A DNA stretch of 64,000 bases from Mycobacterium europaeum (GTDB lineage: Bacteria; Actinomycetota; Actinomycetes; Mycobacteriales; Mycobacteriaceae), in contig NZ_LQOU01000025.1 in the NCBI RefSeq assembly GCF_002102155.1, positions 124,001 through 188,000 on the forward strand, in the 5' to 3' direction. The notes under the pieces are model-generated. The model saw only the letters and a list, made by a program, of their open reading frames with translations. It had not been told where the DNA came from and made no database searches. Shown here piece after piece: positions 20,798 to 31,608 of the stretch. Position 1 is the first letter of the stretch; each line of letters starts with the position of its first letter. Position numbers and translations under genes: made by a program.

Positions 20798-21356
20798 CGA
20801 CGAAACCCCGTCCAGCCCCGGCACCCAGTCCTGGGTGCCGGACTTCTCCGATTCCGACGAGGACACCGGGACGCAGTCCTGGATACCGGACTTCTCCGAC
20901 GACGACGCGGAAGGTGAGGAGGCCGCCGCGGCGACCGACGAGCCCGAGGCGCCCGCGCCGGCCGCCGCTGGGGAGGATTCCGGCGTCGACTCCGCTGTCG
21001 GGCCGGTGCAGCCGGTCACCGTTCCCGGCCGCTACCTCTACCTCAAGTGGTGGAAGCTGCTGCTGGTCGTCCTCGGCGTGTGGTCGGTGGCGGCCGTCGT
21101 CGGGTTCGGCCTGTTCTATTGGTGGTATCACTCGGCCGACGTCACCCCGGTGCTGTTCGTGATCCTGGTCTACGTGGTGGCCTGCGCGGTCGCCGGCGTG
21201 CTGCTCGCGATGGTCGAGGGCAGGCCGCTGGTCGCCGCGCTGTCGCTGGCGGTGATGTCGGGGCCGTTCGCCTCCCTGGCCGCCGCGGCGCCTCTGGACG
21301 GGTATTACCACTGCGCCCGGGTGGGCCACTGTCTCGTCGGCCTCATTCCGTATTAA
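20790..21356 (+). CDS. Membrane protein with acidic N-terminal repeat (Rv0461-like)
   Basis: A 188-residue protein. Residues 1-75 are acidic and low-complexity, with two near-identical copies of GTQSWVPDFSDSDEDT/GTQSWIPDFSDDD (near 11-38). Three or four membrane segments follow (LLLVVLGVWSVAAVVGFGLFYWW and on). The GTG at 20790 overlaps the previous gene. The repeated Trp/Asp motif on the cytoplasmic side looks like a short binding motif. Function unknown. Confidence 0.8.
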   Translation: MADDETPSSPGTQSWVPDFSDSDEDTGTQSWIPDFSDDDAEGEEAAAATDEPEAPAPAAAGEDSGVDSAVGPVQPVTVPGRYLYLKWWKLLLVVLGVWSVAAVVGFGLFYWWYHSADVTPVLFVILVYVVACAVAGVLLAMVEGRPLVAALSLAVMSGPFASLAAAAPLDGYYHCARVGHCLVGLIPY

Positions 21357-21389
21357 CGCCGGACCCGGGCGGCCACTAGGGTAGGGGCC

Positions 21390-22784
21390 GTGACCCATTT
21401 TGACGTCGTCGTCCTCGGGGCCGGTCCCGGCGGATATGTCGCAGCCGTCCGCGCCGCACAGCTCGGCCTGAACACCGCAATCATCGAGCCGAAGTACTGG
21501 GGCGGAGTCTGCCTCAACGTCGGCTGCATCCCCTCCAAGGCGTTGCTGCGCAACGCCGAGCTGGTGCACATCTTCACCAAGGAGGGCAAGGCTTTCGGGA
21601 TGAGCGGCGACGCGACGTTCGACTACGGCGCCGCCTTCGACCGCAGCCGCAAGGTGGCCGAGGGCCGGGTGGCCGGCGTGCACTTCCTGATGAAGAAGAA
21701 CAAGATCACCGAGATCCACGGCTACGGCCGGTTCACCGACGCCAACACGGTGTCCGTCGACCTCAACGACGGCGGTACCGAAACCGTGACGTTCGACAAC
21801 GCCATCATCGCCACCGGCAGCAGCACCCGGCTGGTCCCCGGAACGTCGCTGTCGGCCAACGTGGTCACCTACGAAGAGCAGATCCTGTCCCGCGAGCTGC
21901 CGGAGTCGATCGTCATCGCCGGCGCCGGCGCGATCGGCATGGAGTTCGGCTACGTCATGCGCAACTACGGCGTGGACGTGACCATCGTGGAGTTCTTGCC
22001 GCGCGCGCTGCCCAACGAGGACGCCGAGGTCTCCAAGGAGATCGAGAAGCAGTTCAAGAAGCTGGGCATCAAGATCCTCACCGGCACCAAGGTCGAGTCC
22101 ATCGACGACAACGGCAGCGAGGTCACCGTGGCCGTCAGCAAGGACGGCAAGCCCGAGGAGCTCAAGGCCGCAAAGGTGTTGCAGGCCATCGGGTTCGCGC
22201 CCAACGTCGAGGGCTACGGGCTGGAGAAGGCCGGCGTGGCGCTGAACGAACACCGGGGTATCGGCATCAACGAGTACATGCGCACCAGCGTGCCCCACAT
22301 CTACGCCATCGGCGACGTCACCGCCTTCCTCATGCTGGCCCACGTCGCCGAGGCCATGGGCGTGGTGGCGGCCGAAACCATCGCCGGCGCCGAGACTTTG
22401 CCGCTCGGCGACTGCCGGATGCTGCCGCGGGCCACCTTCTGCCAGCCGCAGGTGGCCAGCTTCGGACTGACCGAGCAGCAGGCCCGCGACGAAGGTTACG
22501 ACGTCGTGGTGGCCAAGTTCCCGTTCACCGCCAACGGCAAGGCCCACGGCCTGGGCGACCCCAGCGGCTTCGTCAAGCTGGTCGCCGACGCCAGACACCT
22601 CGAGCTGCTGGGCGGGCACCTGATCGGCCACGACGTGTCCGAGCTGCTGCCTGAGCTGACGCTGGCGCAGAAGTGGGACCTGACCGCCACCGAGCTGGCG
22701 CGCAACGTGCACACCCATCCGACCATGTCCGAGGCGCTGCAGGAGTGCTTCCACGGCCTGGTCGGCCACATGATCAACTTCTAG
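21390..22784 (+). CDS. lpdC: Dihydrolipoamide dehydrogenase
   Basis: A 464-residue flavoprotein that reoxidises dihydrolipoamide with NAD+; in mycobacteria it is the shared E3 of pyruvate and branched-chain keto-acid dehydrogenases and of the peroxynitrite reductase system with AhpC, AhpD and DlaT. Visible marks are the FAD motif [10 protein letters not shown], the redox pair CLNVGC (Cys41, Cys46), the NAD motif [10 protein letters not shown] and the C-terminal HTHPTMSE with the His-Glu pair. The GTG at 21390 comes right after TAGGGT, which could be a -10 element giving a nearly leaderless mRNA. Confidence 0.97.
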   Translation: MTHFDVVVLGAGPGGYVAAVRAAQLGLNTAIIEPKYWGGVCLNVGCIPSKALLRNAELVHIFTKEGKAFGMSGDATFDYGAAFDRSRKVAEGRVAGVHFLMKKNKITEIHGYGRFTDANTVSVDLNDGGTETVTFDNAIIATGSSTRLVPGTSLSANVVTYEEQILSRELPESIVIAGAGAIGMEFGYVMRNYGVDVTIVEFLPRALPNEDAEVSKEIEKQFKKLGIKILTGTKVESIDDNGSEVTVAVSKDGKPEELKAAKVLQAIGFAPNVEGYGLEKAGVALNEHRGIGINEYMRTSVPHIYAIGDVTAFLMLAHVAEAMGVVAAETIAGAETLPLGDCRMLPRATFCQPQVASFGLTEQQARDEGYDVVVAKFPFTANGKAHGLGDPSGFVKLVADARHLELLGGHLIGHDVSELLPELTLAQKWDLTATELARNVHTHPTMSEALQECFHGLVGHMINF

Positions 22785-22791
22785 CAGCCGC

Positions 22792-23064
22792 ATGCGCAGC
22801 GACGTCGTTCTGGGGGCCGTCGGCGGCCTCGCCGCGGGCTATGTCCTGTGGCTGGCGGCTTTTTCGATCGCCGACGACAACGCGGCGGTGGGCCGGTGGG
22901 CCCCCACGGTGTTGCTGCTCTCGCTCGCCCTGGCCGTCTGCGCCACCACGTGGGCGTCGCTGATGCGCCGGCGCCGCAACTACGCGTGGTCGGGGTTCGG
23001 GTTCGCGCTGTCCCTGCCGCCGCTGCTGCTGACGCTGGCCGTCTTCGCCAACGTCTACCTTTGA
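22792..23064 (+). CDS. Small membrane protein (Rv0463-like)
   Basis: A 90-residue protein with three hydrophobic segments: VVLGAVGGLAAGYVLWLAAFSI, APTVLLLSLALAVCATTWASL and FGFALSLPPLLLTLAVFANVYL. The middle two are separated by a basic loop (RRRRNY). The ATG is 7 bp after lpdC, so it is probably co-transcribed with lpdC. Its stop lies 8 bp from the end of the convergent AhpD-like gene. Function unknown. Confidence 0.78.
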   Translation: MRSDVVLGAVGGLAAGYVLWLAAFSIADDNAAVGRWAPTVLLLSLALAVCATTWASLMRRRRNYAWSGFGFALSLPPLLLTLAVFANVYL

Positions 23065-23071
23065 CCGCGGG

Positions 23072-23628
23072 CTAGCGCGGGTTGTCCAGCGGGATGTCCA
23101 GTGCCGCCATCGTCGCGGCCAGCCCGTCGTATTGGCTTGCCAGCAAGCAGAATTCGATCAGCTGACGCCGGTCGAGGTGCTCGGCGAGCCGCTGCCAGGT
23201 GGCGTCGGTGATGGTGCGGTCCTTGATGAGCTCGTCCGTCGCCGCCAGCAGCGCCTGCTGCCGCACGGTCAGGCGCGCCTCGACGCGGTCCAGCCGCTCG
23301 GGCCAGGCGAAGATGGCGGCCTGCAGGTCCGCGTTCAGGCCCTGCTTGGCGGCCATCCGGCGGTGGTGCTGCAGCTCGTATTCGCAGGCGCGCAGGTGGG
23401 CGACGCGCAGGATCACCAGCTCGGTGTCGATCGCGGGCAGCCGGCCGCGCAGCACGCGGCCGCTGTAGATGCTCCACGCTAAGAAGAGCAACCGGTGCTG
23501 GCCCAACGTGGTGAACAGGTGCATCTCGGGAGCCCGCACCGTGCGCGCGGCCGCCTTCGCCAGCACCCAGTTGATCGGGCCCAGTTCGCGGAACCGCCCC
23601 GACGGGATGCGGCCGTGCCGAGGTGCGG

Positions 23629-23632
<4 letters not shown>
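23072..23632 (-). CDS. Carboxymuconolactone decarboxylase/AhpD-like protein (Rv0464c-like)
   Basis: A 186-residue helical protein with the CMD core TELVILRVAHLRACEYELQHHRRMAAK near residues 65-90. It has one cysteine there, not the CxxC of true AhpD, so classic alkylhydroperoxidase chemistry is doubtful. The GTG at 23632 overlaps the ramB stop (GTGA), which suggests translational coupling with ramB. The same pairing exists in M. tuberculosis, so the product may act in the carbon-switch response RamB controls. Function unproven. Confidence 0.85.
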
Positions 23633-25053
<1,421 letters not shown>

Positions 25054-25082
25054 TTCACCCAGCTTACCGGGCCTGCTAAGCG

Positions 25083-25100
25083 GAAATTGGCAGAGTTCGC
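25083..25100. promoter_or_regulatory. Candidate RamB autoregulatory site
   Basis: GAAATTGGCAGAGTTCGC, 30 bp upstream of ramB, shares GAAATTGGCA with 26137-26146 in the icl upstream region. RamB is known to bind both its own and the icl promoter in M. tuberculosis; the shared core is a plausible half-site. Confidence 0.45.
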
Positions 25101-25216
25101 AGCGGCGCCGGTCGCGTCGGAATTGGTTTTTGCCCCAGGTCGTTGGCATGATTCGCAGCGGAGGCCTCAGGGCTAAGCCTGGGGTTGCGTACGAGGAGGA
25201 AACGGGGAGCGAAGCC

Positions 25217-26011
25217 GTGAGCCTGGACAAAGAACTGATGCCGGTGCCCGACGGTCACCCCGACGTGTTCGATCGCGAGTGGCCGCTGCGGGTCGCCGAC
25301 ATCGACCGCACGGGCCGGCTCCGGCTGGACGCGGCCGCGCGGCACATCCAGGACATCGGCCAGGACCAGCTGCGCGAGATGGGTTTCGAGGAGACCCACC
25401 CGCTGTGGATCGTCCGGCGCACCATGGTCGACCTGCTCCGCCCGATCGAATTCCAGGACATGCTGCGGTGCCGGCGGTGGTGTTCGGGCACCTCCAACCG
25501 GTGGTGCGAGATGCGGGTCCGCGTCGACGGACGCAAGGGCGGGCTGATCGAGTCCGAGGCGTTCTGGATCAACATCAACCGGGAGACCCAGATGCCGTCG
25601 CGCATCTCCGACGACTTCCTGGCCGGCCTGCACAAGACGACGTCGGTGGACCGGCTGCGGTGGAAGGGCTACCTGAAGCCGGGTAGCCGCGACGACGCGG
25701 TCGAGATCCACGAGTTTCCCGTCCGGGTCACCGACATCGACCTGTTCGACCACATGAACAACTCGGTGTACTGGAGCGTCGTCGAGGACTACCTGGCGTC
25801 TCACCTGGCGCTGATGGCGCGGCCGCTGCGCATCACCATCGAGCACGAGGCGCCGGTGGCGCTGGGCGACAAACTCGAGATCATCTCGCACCTCCATCCG
25901 GCCGGATCGACCGACCAATTCGGTCCTGGGCTCGTCGATCGGCCTGTTACAACGCTCACATATGCGGTCGGCGACGAGACCAAAGCGGTCGCCGCGCTCT
26001 TCAACCGCTAA
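25217..26011 (+). CDS. Acyl-ACP thioesterase-like double hot-dog protein (Rv0466-like)
   Basis: A 264-residue protein with two hot-dog folds: the first with WPLRVADIDRTGRLRLDAAARHIQDIGQ, the second with FPVRVTDIDLFDHMNNSVYWSVVEDYL, where the Asp-x-x-x-His-x-Asn pattern is typical of acyl-ACP thioesterases. It should release fatty acids from ACP or CoA. The GTG at 25217 gives VSLDKELMPVPDGHPD, a common start in mycobacterial orthologues; an upstream extension would read into the ramB promoter. It lies divergent from ramB and upstream of icl. Confidence 0.9.
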   Translation: MSLDKELMPVPDGHPDVFDREWPLRVADIDRTGRLRLDAAARHIQDIGQDQLREMGFEETHPLWIVRRTMVDLLRPIEFQDMLRCRRWCSGTSNRWCEMRVRVDGRKGGLIESEAFWININRETQMPSRISDDFLAGLHKTTSVDRLRWKGYLKPGSRDDAVEIHEFPVRVTDIDLFDHMNNSVYWSVVEDYLASHLALMARPLRITIEHEAPVALGDKLEIISHLHPAGSTDQFGPGLVDRPVTTLTYAVGDETKAVAALFNR

Positions 26012-26103
26012 CCGGACAAGCGTCCCGTTAATTCACCGGCTGACCTGCGGATTCTGGTTACCGGCGGGTAGATTCTGAAACGGTTCAGTTGCGGTTCATC
26101 TTC

Positions 26104-26154
26104 GCAAGATTTGCTAATCCACGCCGAGTCGTTGCCGAAATTGGCAAATGAAAC
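26104..26154 (+). promoter_or_regulatory. Regulatory region of icl with candidate RamB/PrpR sites
   Basis: Within the 268-bp gap before icl are GCAAGATTTGC (26104-26114, 4-bp arms GCAA/TTGC) and GAAATTGGCAAATG (26137-26150). RamB and its paralogue PrpR are known to bind TTTGC/GCAAA-type sequences upstream of icl in M. tuberculosis. A further near-palindrome CTGAAACGGTTCAG lies at 26075-26088. The rest of the gap has no gene. Confidence 0.5.
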
Positions 26155-26279
26155 GGGTGGAAATGCGTGGTCAGGCTGTGCCATCTTCGAGTTAGCACAC
26201 CAGCGAAGTTGAGCCGCTAGCTACCGCCGGTGACGCGTTCACCCACCTCTGTAGTGAAGATCGTTAAGGAGCATGCGCA

Positions 26280-27566
26280 ATGTCTGCCGTTGGCACCCCC
26301 AAGAGCGCCGAACAGATCCAGAAGGACTGGGACACCAACCCGCGTTGGAAGGACGTCAGCCGTACCTACACCGCTCAGGACGTCGTGGCCCTGCAGGGCA
26401 GCGTCGTCGAGGAGCACACGCTGGCCCGCCGCGGCGCCGAGGTGCTCTGGGAGCAGCTGCACGACCTGGAGTACATCAACGCCCTGGGCGCCCTGACCGG
26501 CAACATGGCCGTTCAGCAGGTCCGCGCCGGCCTGAAGGCCATCTACCTGTCGGGTTGGCAGGTCGCCGGTGACGCCAACCTGTCCGGCCACACCTACCCC
26601 GACCAGAGCCTGTACCCGGCCAACTCGGTGCCGCAGGTGGTGCGGCGCATCAACAACGCGCTGCTGCGCGCCGACGAGATCGCCCGCGTGGAGGGCGACA
26701 CCTCGGTGGAGAACTGGCTGGCGCCGATCGTCGCCGACGGCGAGGCCGGCTTCGGTGGCGCGCTGAACGTCTACGAGCTGCAGAAGGCGATGATCGCCGC
26801 GGGCGTCGCGGGGTCGCACTGGGAGGACCAGCTGGCTTCGGAGAAGAAGTGCGGCCACCTCGGTGGCAAGGTGCTGATCCCCACCCAGCAGCACATCCGC
26901 ACGCTGACCTCGGCCCGGCTGGCAGCTGACGTCGCCGACGTGCCGACGGTGGTGATCGCCCGCACCGACGCCGAGGCCGCCACCCTGATCACCTCGGACG
27001 TCGACGAGCGCGACCAGCCGTTCATCACCGGTGAGCGGACCAAGGAGGGCTTCTACCGGGTCAAGAACGGCCTCGAGCCCTGCATCGCCCGGGCCAAGGC
27101 CTACGCGCCGTACTCGGACCTGATCTGGATGGAGACCGGGACCCCGGACCTCGAGCTCGCGGCCAAGTTCGCCGAGGGCGTCAAGTCCGAGTTCCCCGAC
27201 CAGATGCTGGCCTACAACTGCTCGCCGTCCTTCAACTGGAAGAAGCACCTGGACGACTCCACCATCGCGAAGTTCCAAAAGGAGCTTGGCGCAATGGGAT
27301 TCAAGTTCCAGTTCATCACGCTGGCCGGCTTCCACGCGCTGAACTACTCGATGTTCGATCTGGCCTACGGCTACGCCCGCAACCAGATGAGCGCCTACGT
27401 CGAGCTGCAGGAGCGCGAGTTCGCCGCCGAGGAGCGCGGTTACACCGCGACCAAGCACCAGCGCGAGGTCGGTGCCGGTTACTTCGACCGCATCGCCACC
27501 ACGGTCGACCCCACCTCGTCGACCACCGCGCTGACCGGCTCCACCGAAGAGGGTCAGTTTCACTGA
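26280..27566 (+). CDS. icl: Isocitrate lyase
   Basis: A 428-residue enzyme of the glyoxylate shunt; it splits isocitrate into succinate and glyoxylate, and in mycobacteria also acts as 2-methylisocitrate lyase during growth on fatty acids or propionate. The catalytic loop KKCGHLGGK carries Cys191. The length and sequence match the short, prokaryotic-type Icl1 (Rv0467). The ATG at 26280 follows an AAGGAG-like site (26266-26271). The gene ends in the first unit of a tandem repeat. RamB, encoded nearby, is its known repressor. fadB2 downstream links it to beta-oxidation. Confidence 0.98.
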   Translation: MSAVGTPKSAEQIQKDWDTNPRWKDVSRTYTAQDVVALQGSVVEEHTLARRGAEVLWEQLHDLEYINALGALTGNMAVQQVRAGLKAIYLSGWQVAGDANLSGHTYPDQSLYPANSVPQVVRRINNALLRADEIARVEGDTSVENWLAPIVADGEAGFGGALNVYELQKAMIAAGVAGSHWEDQLASEKKCGHLGGKVLIPTQQHIRTLTSARLAADVADVPTVVIARTDAEAATLITSDVDERDQPFITGERTKEGFYRVKNGLEPCIARAKAYAPYSDLIWMETGTPDLELAAKFAEGVKSEFPDQMLAYNCSPSFNWKKHLDDSTIAKFQKELGAMGFKFQFITLAGFHALNYSMFDLAYGYARNQMSAYVELQEREFAAEERGYTATKHQREVGAGYFDRIATTVDPTSSTTALTGSTEEGQFH

Positions 27567-27683
27567 GGACGAGCGGGCTTTGGCCCGCGAGGATGAAGTG
27601 AAACCGGCGGGCTCGAGTCACTGAGGACGAGCGGGCTTTGGCCCGCGAGGATGAAGTGAAACCGGCGGGCTCGAGTCACTGAG
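27560..27683 (+). repeat. Tandem 58-bp hairpin repeat after icl
   Basis: Two identical 58-bp units (27560-27617 and 27618-27675), each starting TCACTGAG and carrying the hairpin GCGGGC-TTTG-GCCCGC, followed by a third partial copy of the first eight bases (27676-27683) and one more TCACTGAG (27684-27691). Unit 1 begins inside the last codons of icl: its TCACTGA contains the stop codon. The hairpins have no T run. They resemble the GC hairpin units at 56634-56749 in shape rather than in exact sequence. Confidence 0.9.
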
Positions 27684-27769
27684 TCACTGAGGGGTGCTGA
27701 GCAGGCACGGAATCGTTCTTCTGCGGCCCAGTTGAGGCGATTCCGCGCCGGTTCGGCGATGAAGTAGCG

Positions 27770-27803
27770 TAGGCCCCGCCCAGTTGATACTGGGCGGGGC
27801 CTA
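27770..27803 (+). terminator. Perfect 15-bp stem-loop between icl and fadB2
   Basis: TAGGCCCCGCCCAGT pairs without mismatch with ACTGGGCGGGGCCTA around a TGAT loop. It lies 38 bp before fadB2. There is no T run after it, so it is a mycobacterial-type terminator or an mRNA-stabilising end for icl. Confidence 0.65.
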
Positions 27804-27841
27804 TTGCGGTGCAAGACGATACGACACCGAAAGAGATGACA

Positions 27842-28705
27842 GTGAGCGACGCAGCGATTCAGCGGGTAGGGGTTGTCGGGGCCGGCCAGATGGGATCCGG
27901 CATCGCCGAAGTCTCGGTGCGTGCCGGTGTCGACGTGACGGTGTTCGAGACCACCGAGGCCCTGATCACGGCCGGACGCAACCGCATCGTGAAGTCCCTG
28001 GAGCGCGGGGTCAGCGCGGGCAAGGTCACCGAGCGCGAGCGCGACCGCGCGCTGAGCAAGCTGACCTTCACCACCGACCTCGAGGACCTCGCCGACCGCC
28101 AACTGGTCATCGAGGCGATCATCGAGGACGAGGCCGTCAAGGCGGACATCTTCGCCGAACTCGACCGCGTCATCGGCGACCCCGACGCGGTCCTGGCGTC
28201 CAACACCTCCAGCATTCCGATCATGAAGATCGCCGCCGCCACCAAGAACCCGCAGAGAGTGCTGGGGCTGCACTTCTTCAACCCCGTGCCGGTGCTGCCG
28301 TTGGTCGAGTTGGTCAGCACCCTGGTCACCGACGAAGCCGCCGCCGCGCGCACCGAGGAGTTCGCGAGCGCCGTCCTGGGCAAGCAGGTGGTGCGCTGCT
28401 CGGACCGGTCCGGCTTCGTCGTCAACGCGCTGCTGGTTCCCTACCTGCTGTCGGCCATCCGGATGGTGGAGGCCGGCTTTGCCACCGTCGAAGACGTCGA
28501 CAAGGCGGTCGTCGCCGGGCTGTCACACCCGATGGGCCCGCTGCGGCTGTCCGACCTCGTCGGTCTGGACACCCTGAAGCTGATCGCGGACAAGATGTTC
28601 GAGGAATTCAAGGAGCCGCAGTACGGTCCGCCGCCGCTGTTGCTGCGCATGGTGGAGGCCGGCCGGCTCGGCAAAAAAGCGGGCCGGGGTTTCTACAGCT
28701 ACTGA
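27842..28705 (+). CDS. fadB2: 3-hydroxybutyryl-CoA dehydrogenase
   Basis: A 287-residue NAD(P)-dependent enzyme that interconverts 3-hydroxybutyryl-CoA and acetoacetyl-CoA. It has the dinucleotide motif GVVGAGQMGSGIAEV at the N-terminus, SNTSSIPI, the catalytic His region LHFFNPVPVLPLVE and the C-terminal helical domain. The GTG at 27842 was chosen because AAGAGA lies five bases before it; an ATG at 27836 would add two residues. It follows the icl hairpins and may have its own promoter. It joins icl in the use of fatty acids or ketone bodies. Confidence 0.95.
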   Translation: MSDAAIQRVGVVGAGQMGSGIAEVSVRAGVDVTVFETTEALITAGRNRIVKSLERGVSAGKVTERERDRALSKLTFTTDLEDLADRQLVIEAIIEDEAVKADIFAELDRVIGDPDAVLASNTSSIPIMKIAAATKNPQRVLGLHFFNPVPVLPLVELVSTLVTDEAAAARTEEFASAVLGKQVVRCSDRSGFVVNALLVPYLLSAIRMVEAGFATVEDVDKAVVAGLSHPMGPLRLSDLVGLDTLKLIADKMFEEFKEPQYGPPPLLLRMVEAGRLGKKAGRGFYSY

Positions 28706-28785
28706 CGACCCGCCGCGCAACGCCGACGACACCGATATTCCGCTCGGGAAGTCAAGACAGCGTTGGGTTTTCCGGTTAGTATGCT

Positions 28786-29681
<896 letters not shown>

Positions 29682-29707
29682 GCGGCGAGGGACCGGGTTT
29701 CGTTCCG

Positions 29708-30571
29708 CTACTTTTCCAGCGTGAACTGATCCACGTCGGTGTAACCCTGGCGGAACAGCTTCGCGCATCCCGTCAGGTACTTCATGTAACGGTCGTAGAC
29801 CTCTTGGGACTGGATGGCGATGGCCTGCTCGCGATTGGCCTCGAGGGCGGCCGCCCAGGTCTCCAGCGTCCTCGCGTAGTGCAGCTGCAGCGAGTGCACC
29901 CGGGTCAGCTCGAACCCGGCCGTGACCGCGTACTCCCCGACGGTCTGCGGTGTGGGCAGCCAGCCCCCGGGGAAGATCTCGGTCAGGATGAATTGCGAGA
30001 AGTGCACGATCTCGCGGGTGAGCTTCATGCCCCGCGCGCGGGCGTCTTTGAAAGACGGGCGAACGATGGTGTGGAGCAACATCACACCGTCGGACGGCAG
30101 CGCTTGGTAGGCCATCTTGAAGAAGCGGCCGTAGCGCTGGCGACCGAAGTGCTCGAAGGCGCCGATCGAGACGATGCGGTCGACGGGCTCGTGGAACTTC
30201 TCCCACCCCTCCAGCAGCACTCGCCGGGTGCGGGGCGTGTCCATCGCGTCGAACGTCTTCTGCACGTGCTCGGCCTGGTTCTCCGACAACGTCAGGCCCA
30301 CGACGTTCACGTCGTACTTCTCGATGGCCCGCCGCATGGTGGCGCCCCAGCCGCAGCCGATGTCGAGCAGCGTCATCCCCGGCTCGAGCTTCAGCTTGCC
30401 CAGCGCCAGATCGATCTTGGCCAGCTGCGCCTCTTCCAGGGTCATGTCGTCACGCTCGAAGTAGGCGCAGCTGTACGTCTGGGTGGGGTCCAGGAACAAG
30501 CGGAAGAAGTCGTCGGACAAGTCGTAGTGGGCTTGCACGTTTCCAAAATGCGGCGTGAGCTGCACGGACAT
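29708..30571 (-). CDS. pcaA: Cyclopropane mycolic acid synthase PcaA
   Basis: A 287-residue SAM-dependent cyclopropane synthase, almost identical in its first 90 residues to M. tuberculosis PcaA (MSVQLTPHFGNVQAHYDLSD). It carries [21 protein letters not shown] and the closing QGYTDVDQFTLEK. PcaA makes the proximal cis-cyclopropane of alpha-mycolates, a trait tied to cording and persistence. The ATG at 30571 was chosen to match that start; an in-frame extension upstream to 30658 is unlike the family. It is convergent with umaA. The 180-bp gap upstream has no gene. Confidence 0.97.
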   Translation of the reverse strand: MSVQLTPHFGNVQAHYDLSDDFFRLFLDPTQTYSCAYFERDDMTLEEAQLAKIDLALGKLKLEPGMTLLDIGCGWGATMRRAIEKYDVNVVGLTLSENQAEHVQKTFDAMDTPRTRRVLLEGWEKFHEPVDRIVSIGAFEHFGRQRYGRFFKMAYQALPSDGVMLLHTIVRPSFKDARARGMKLTREIVHFSQFILTEIFPGGWLPTPQTVGEYAVTAGFELTRVHSLQLHYARTLETWAAALEANREQAIAIQSQEVYDRYMKYLTGCAKLFRQGYTDVDQFTLEK

Positions 30572-30730
30572 GTCGAGTAGAGCCTTTCGTTTATGCGGAG
30601 GCAGGGATCGCCGGCCAGCACGACGCAACCCTGCGTCACCCCCGATGCACCCCTGCATGTTAGCCGCTACGGCAATGCAAGTCGCTCTCCCCAGCCGGTC
30701 ATAGCGTCACACGAGACGGACCGAATTGAC

Positions 30731-30753
30731 AAAAAGCCGCGCTGCGTTGCAGC
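30731..30753 (-). terminator. Possible terminator of madR
   Basis: Read leftward, GCTGC-AAC-GCAGC is followed by GCGGCTTTTT directly after the madR stop. The stem is short (5 bp) but a T run follows. Confidence 0.4.
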
Positions 30754-31476
30754 TCACTCGAGCGGGGACTGATCCGCATGCTCACGGGGCGGCACGATCG
30801 GCGACGGATGGGGCTCCGCGCGGAACTTCTGCAGCGATCCGCCGACCTCGACGATGCCCTTCAGCGCGTTCCAGCTCAGCATCGTCAGGTAGTCGATCAA
30901 CTCGTCGCGGCTCATGCGGGGGGAGGACATCCAGGAGTGCGTGGCCAGCTGCACGCCGCCGACGATCAGGTAGGACCACGGCTCCACACCGCCGGTGTCC
31001 ATCCCGGCCTGCTGCATGCGGCGCCGCATCATCACCGCGAGCATGCGGGCGATGATCCGCTCGGAGTCGGCGATCACCTTGCTCTTGCTCGCCGAGCTGT
31101 TGGACATCACGAACCGGTACGGCTCGGGCTCGGACGCCACGGTGTCGACGTACACCCGGATGACCTCGCGGGTCAGGTCGAAGCCGTCCAGGTTGGACGT
31201 CAGCGCCGCGGCCATGTTGGGAATCAGTGTGGTCTGGGTGAACCGCATCATCACGGCGGTGGTCAGGTCGTTCTTGTCGACGAAATAGCGATACAGCACG
31301 GTTTTGGAGACGCCGATCTCCGCGGCGATGTCGTCCATGCTCAGGGTGCCGCCCCGCCGCCGAATCGCATCGATCGTGCCGTCTACCAACTCGTTGCGGC
31401 GCTCCACCTTGTGCTGGTGCCAGCGCCGCTTGCGGCCATCCGTCTTAACCGCCGCAGCCAACGTTCGCTCTGCCAC
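30754..31476 (-). CDS. madR: TetR-family regulator MadR (Rv0472c-like)
   Basis: A 240-residue TetR protein. HTH in LSMDDIAAEIGVSKTVLYRYFVDK, preceded by a basic stretch (GRKRRWHQHKVERR). The C-terminal ligand domain contains MSNSSASKSKVIADSERII. It corresponds to M. tuberculosis MadR, which represses mycolic-acid desaturase genes (desA1, desA2) and releases DNA on binding acyl-CoA. The GTG at 31476 gives VAERTLAAAVKTDG, as I recall for the orthologue. It diverges from the DUF445 gene, with a palindrome between, and lies upstream of pcaA, so envelope-lipid regulation fits the setting. Confidence 0.88.
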   Translation of the reverse strand: MAERTLAAAVKTDGRKRRWHQHKVERRNELVDGTIDAIRRRGGTLSMDDIAAEIGVSKTVLYRYFVDKNDLTTAVMMRFTQTTLIPNMAAALTSNLDGFDLTREVIRVYVDTVASEPEPYRFVMSNSSASKSKVIADSERIIARMLAVMMRRRMQQAGMDTGGVEPWSYLIVGGVQLATHSWMSSPRMSRDELIDYLTMLSWNALKGIVEVGGSLQKFRAEPHPSPIVPPREHADQSPLE

Positions 31477-31567
31477 TGTCGCCGAATCCCATTCACTAGA
31501 CGCCTCGATACTACGGCGTGCGGACGTGTTTGGGGCTCCGGCCGCATCCCGGCGCGGGCCGCCGACC

Positions 31568-31581
31568 AGTGTCGTCACACT
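31568..31581. promoter_or_regulatory. Palindrome between madR and the DUF445 gene
   Basis: AGTGT-CGTC-ACACT, perfect 5-bp arms, 27 bp before the DUF445 start in the divergent region. It is a candidate MadR site controlling its neighbour; position and symmetry are the only evidence. Confidence 0.4.
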
Positions 31582-31608
31582 AATCGCCCGCGAACGATAG
31601 ATGATGGA

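Noticed and set aside
27560..27691. CRISPR array or insertion-sequence end after icl
   Set aside because: Only two contiguous units without spacers, no transposase and no terminal inverted repeats.
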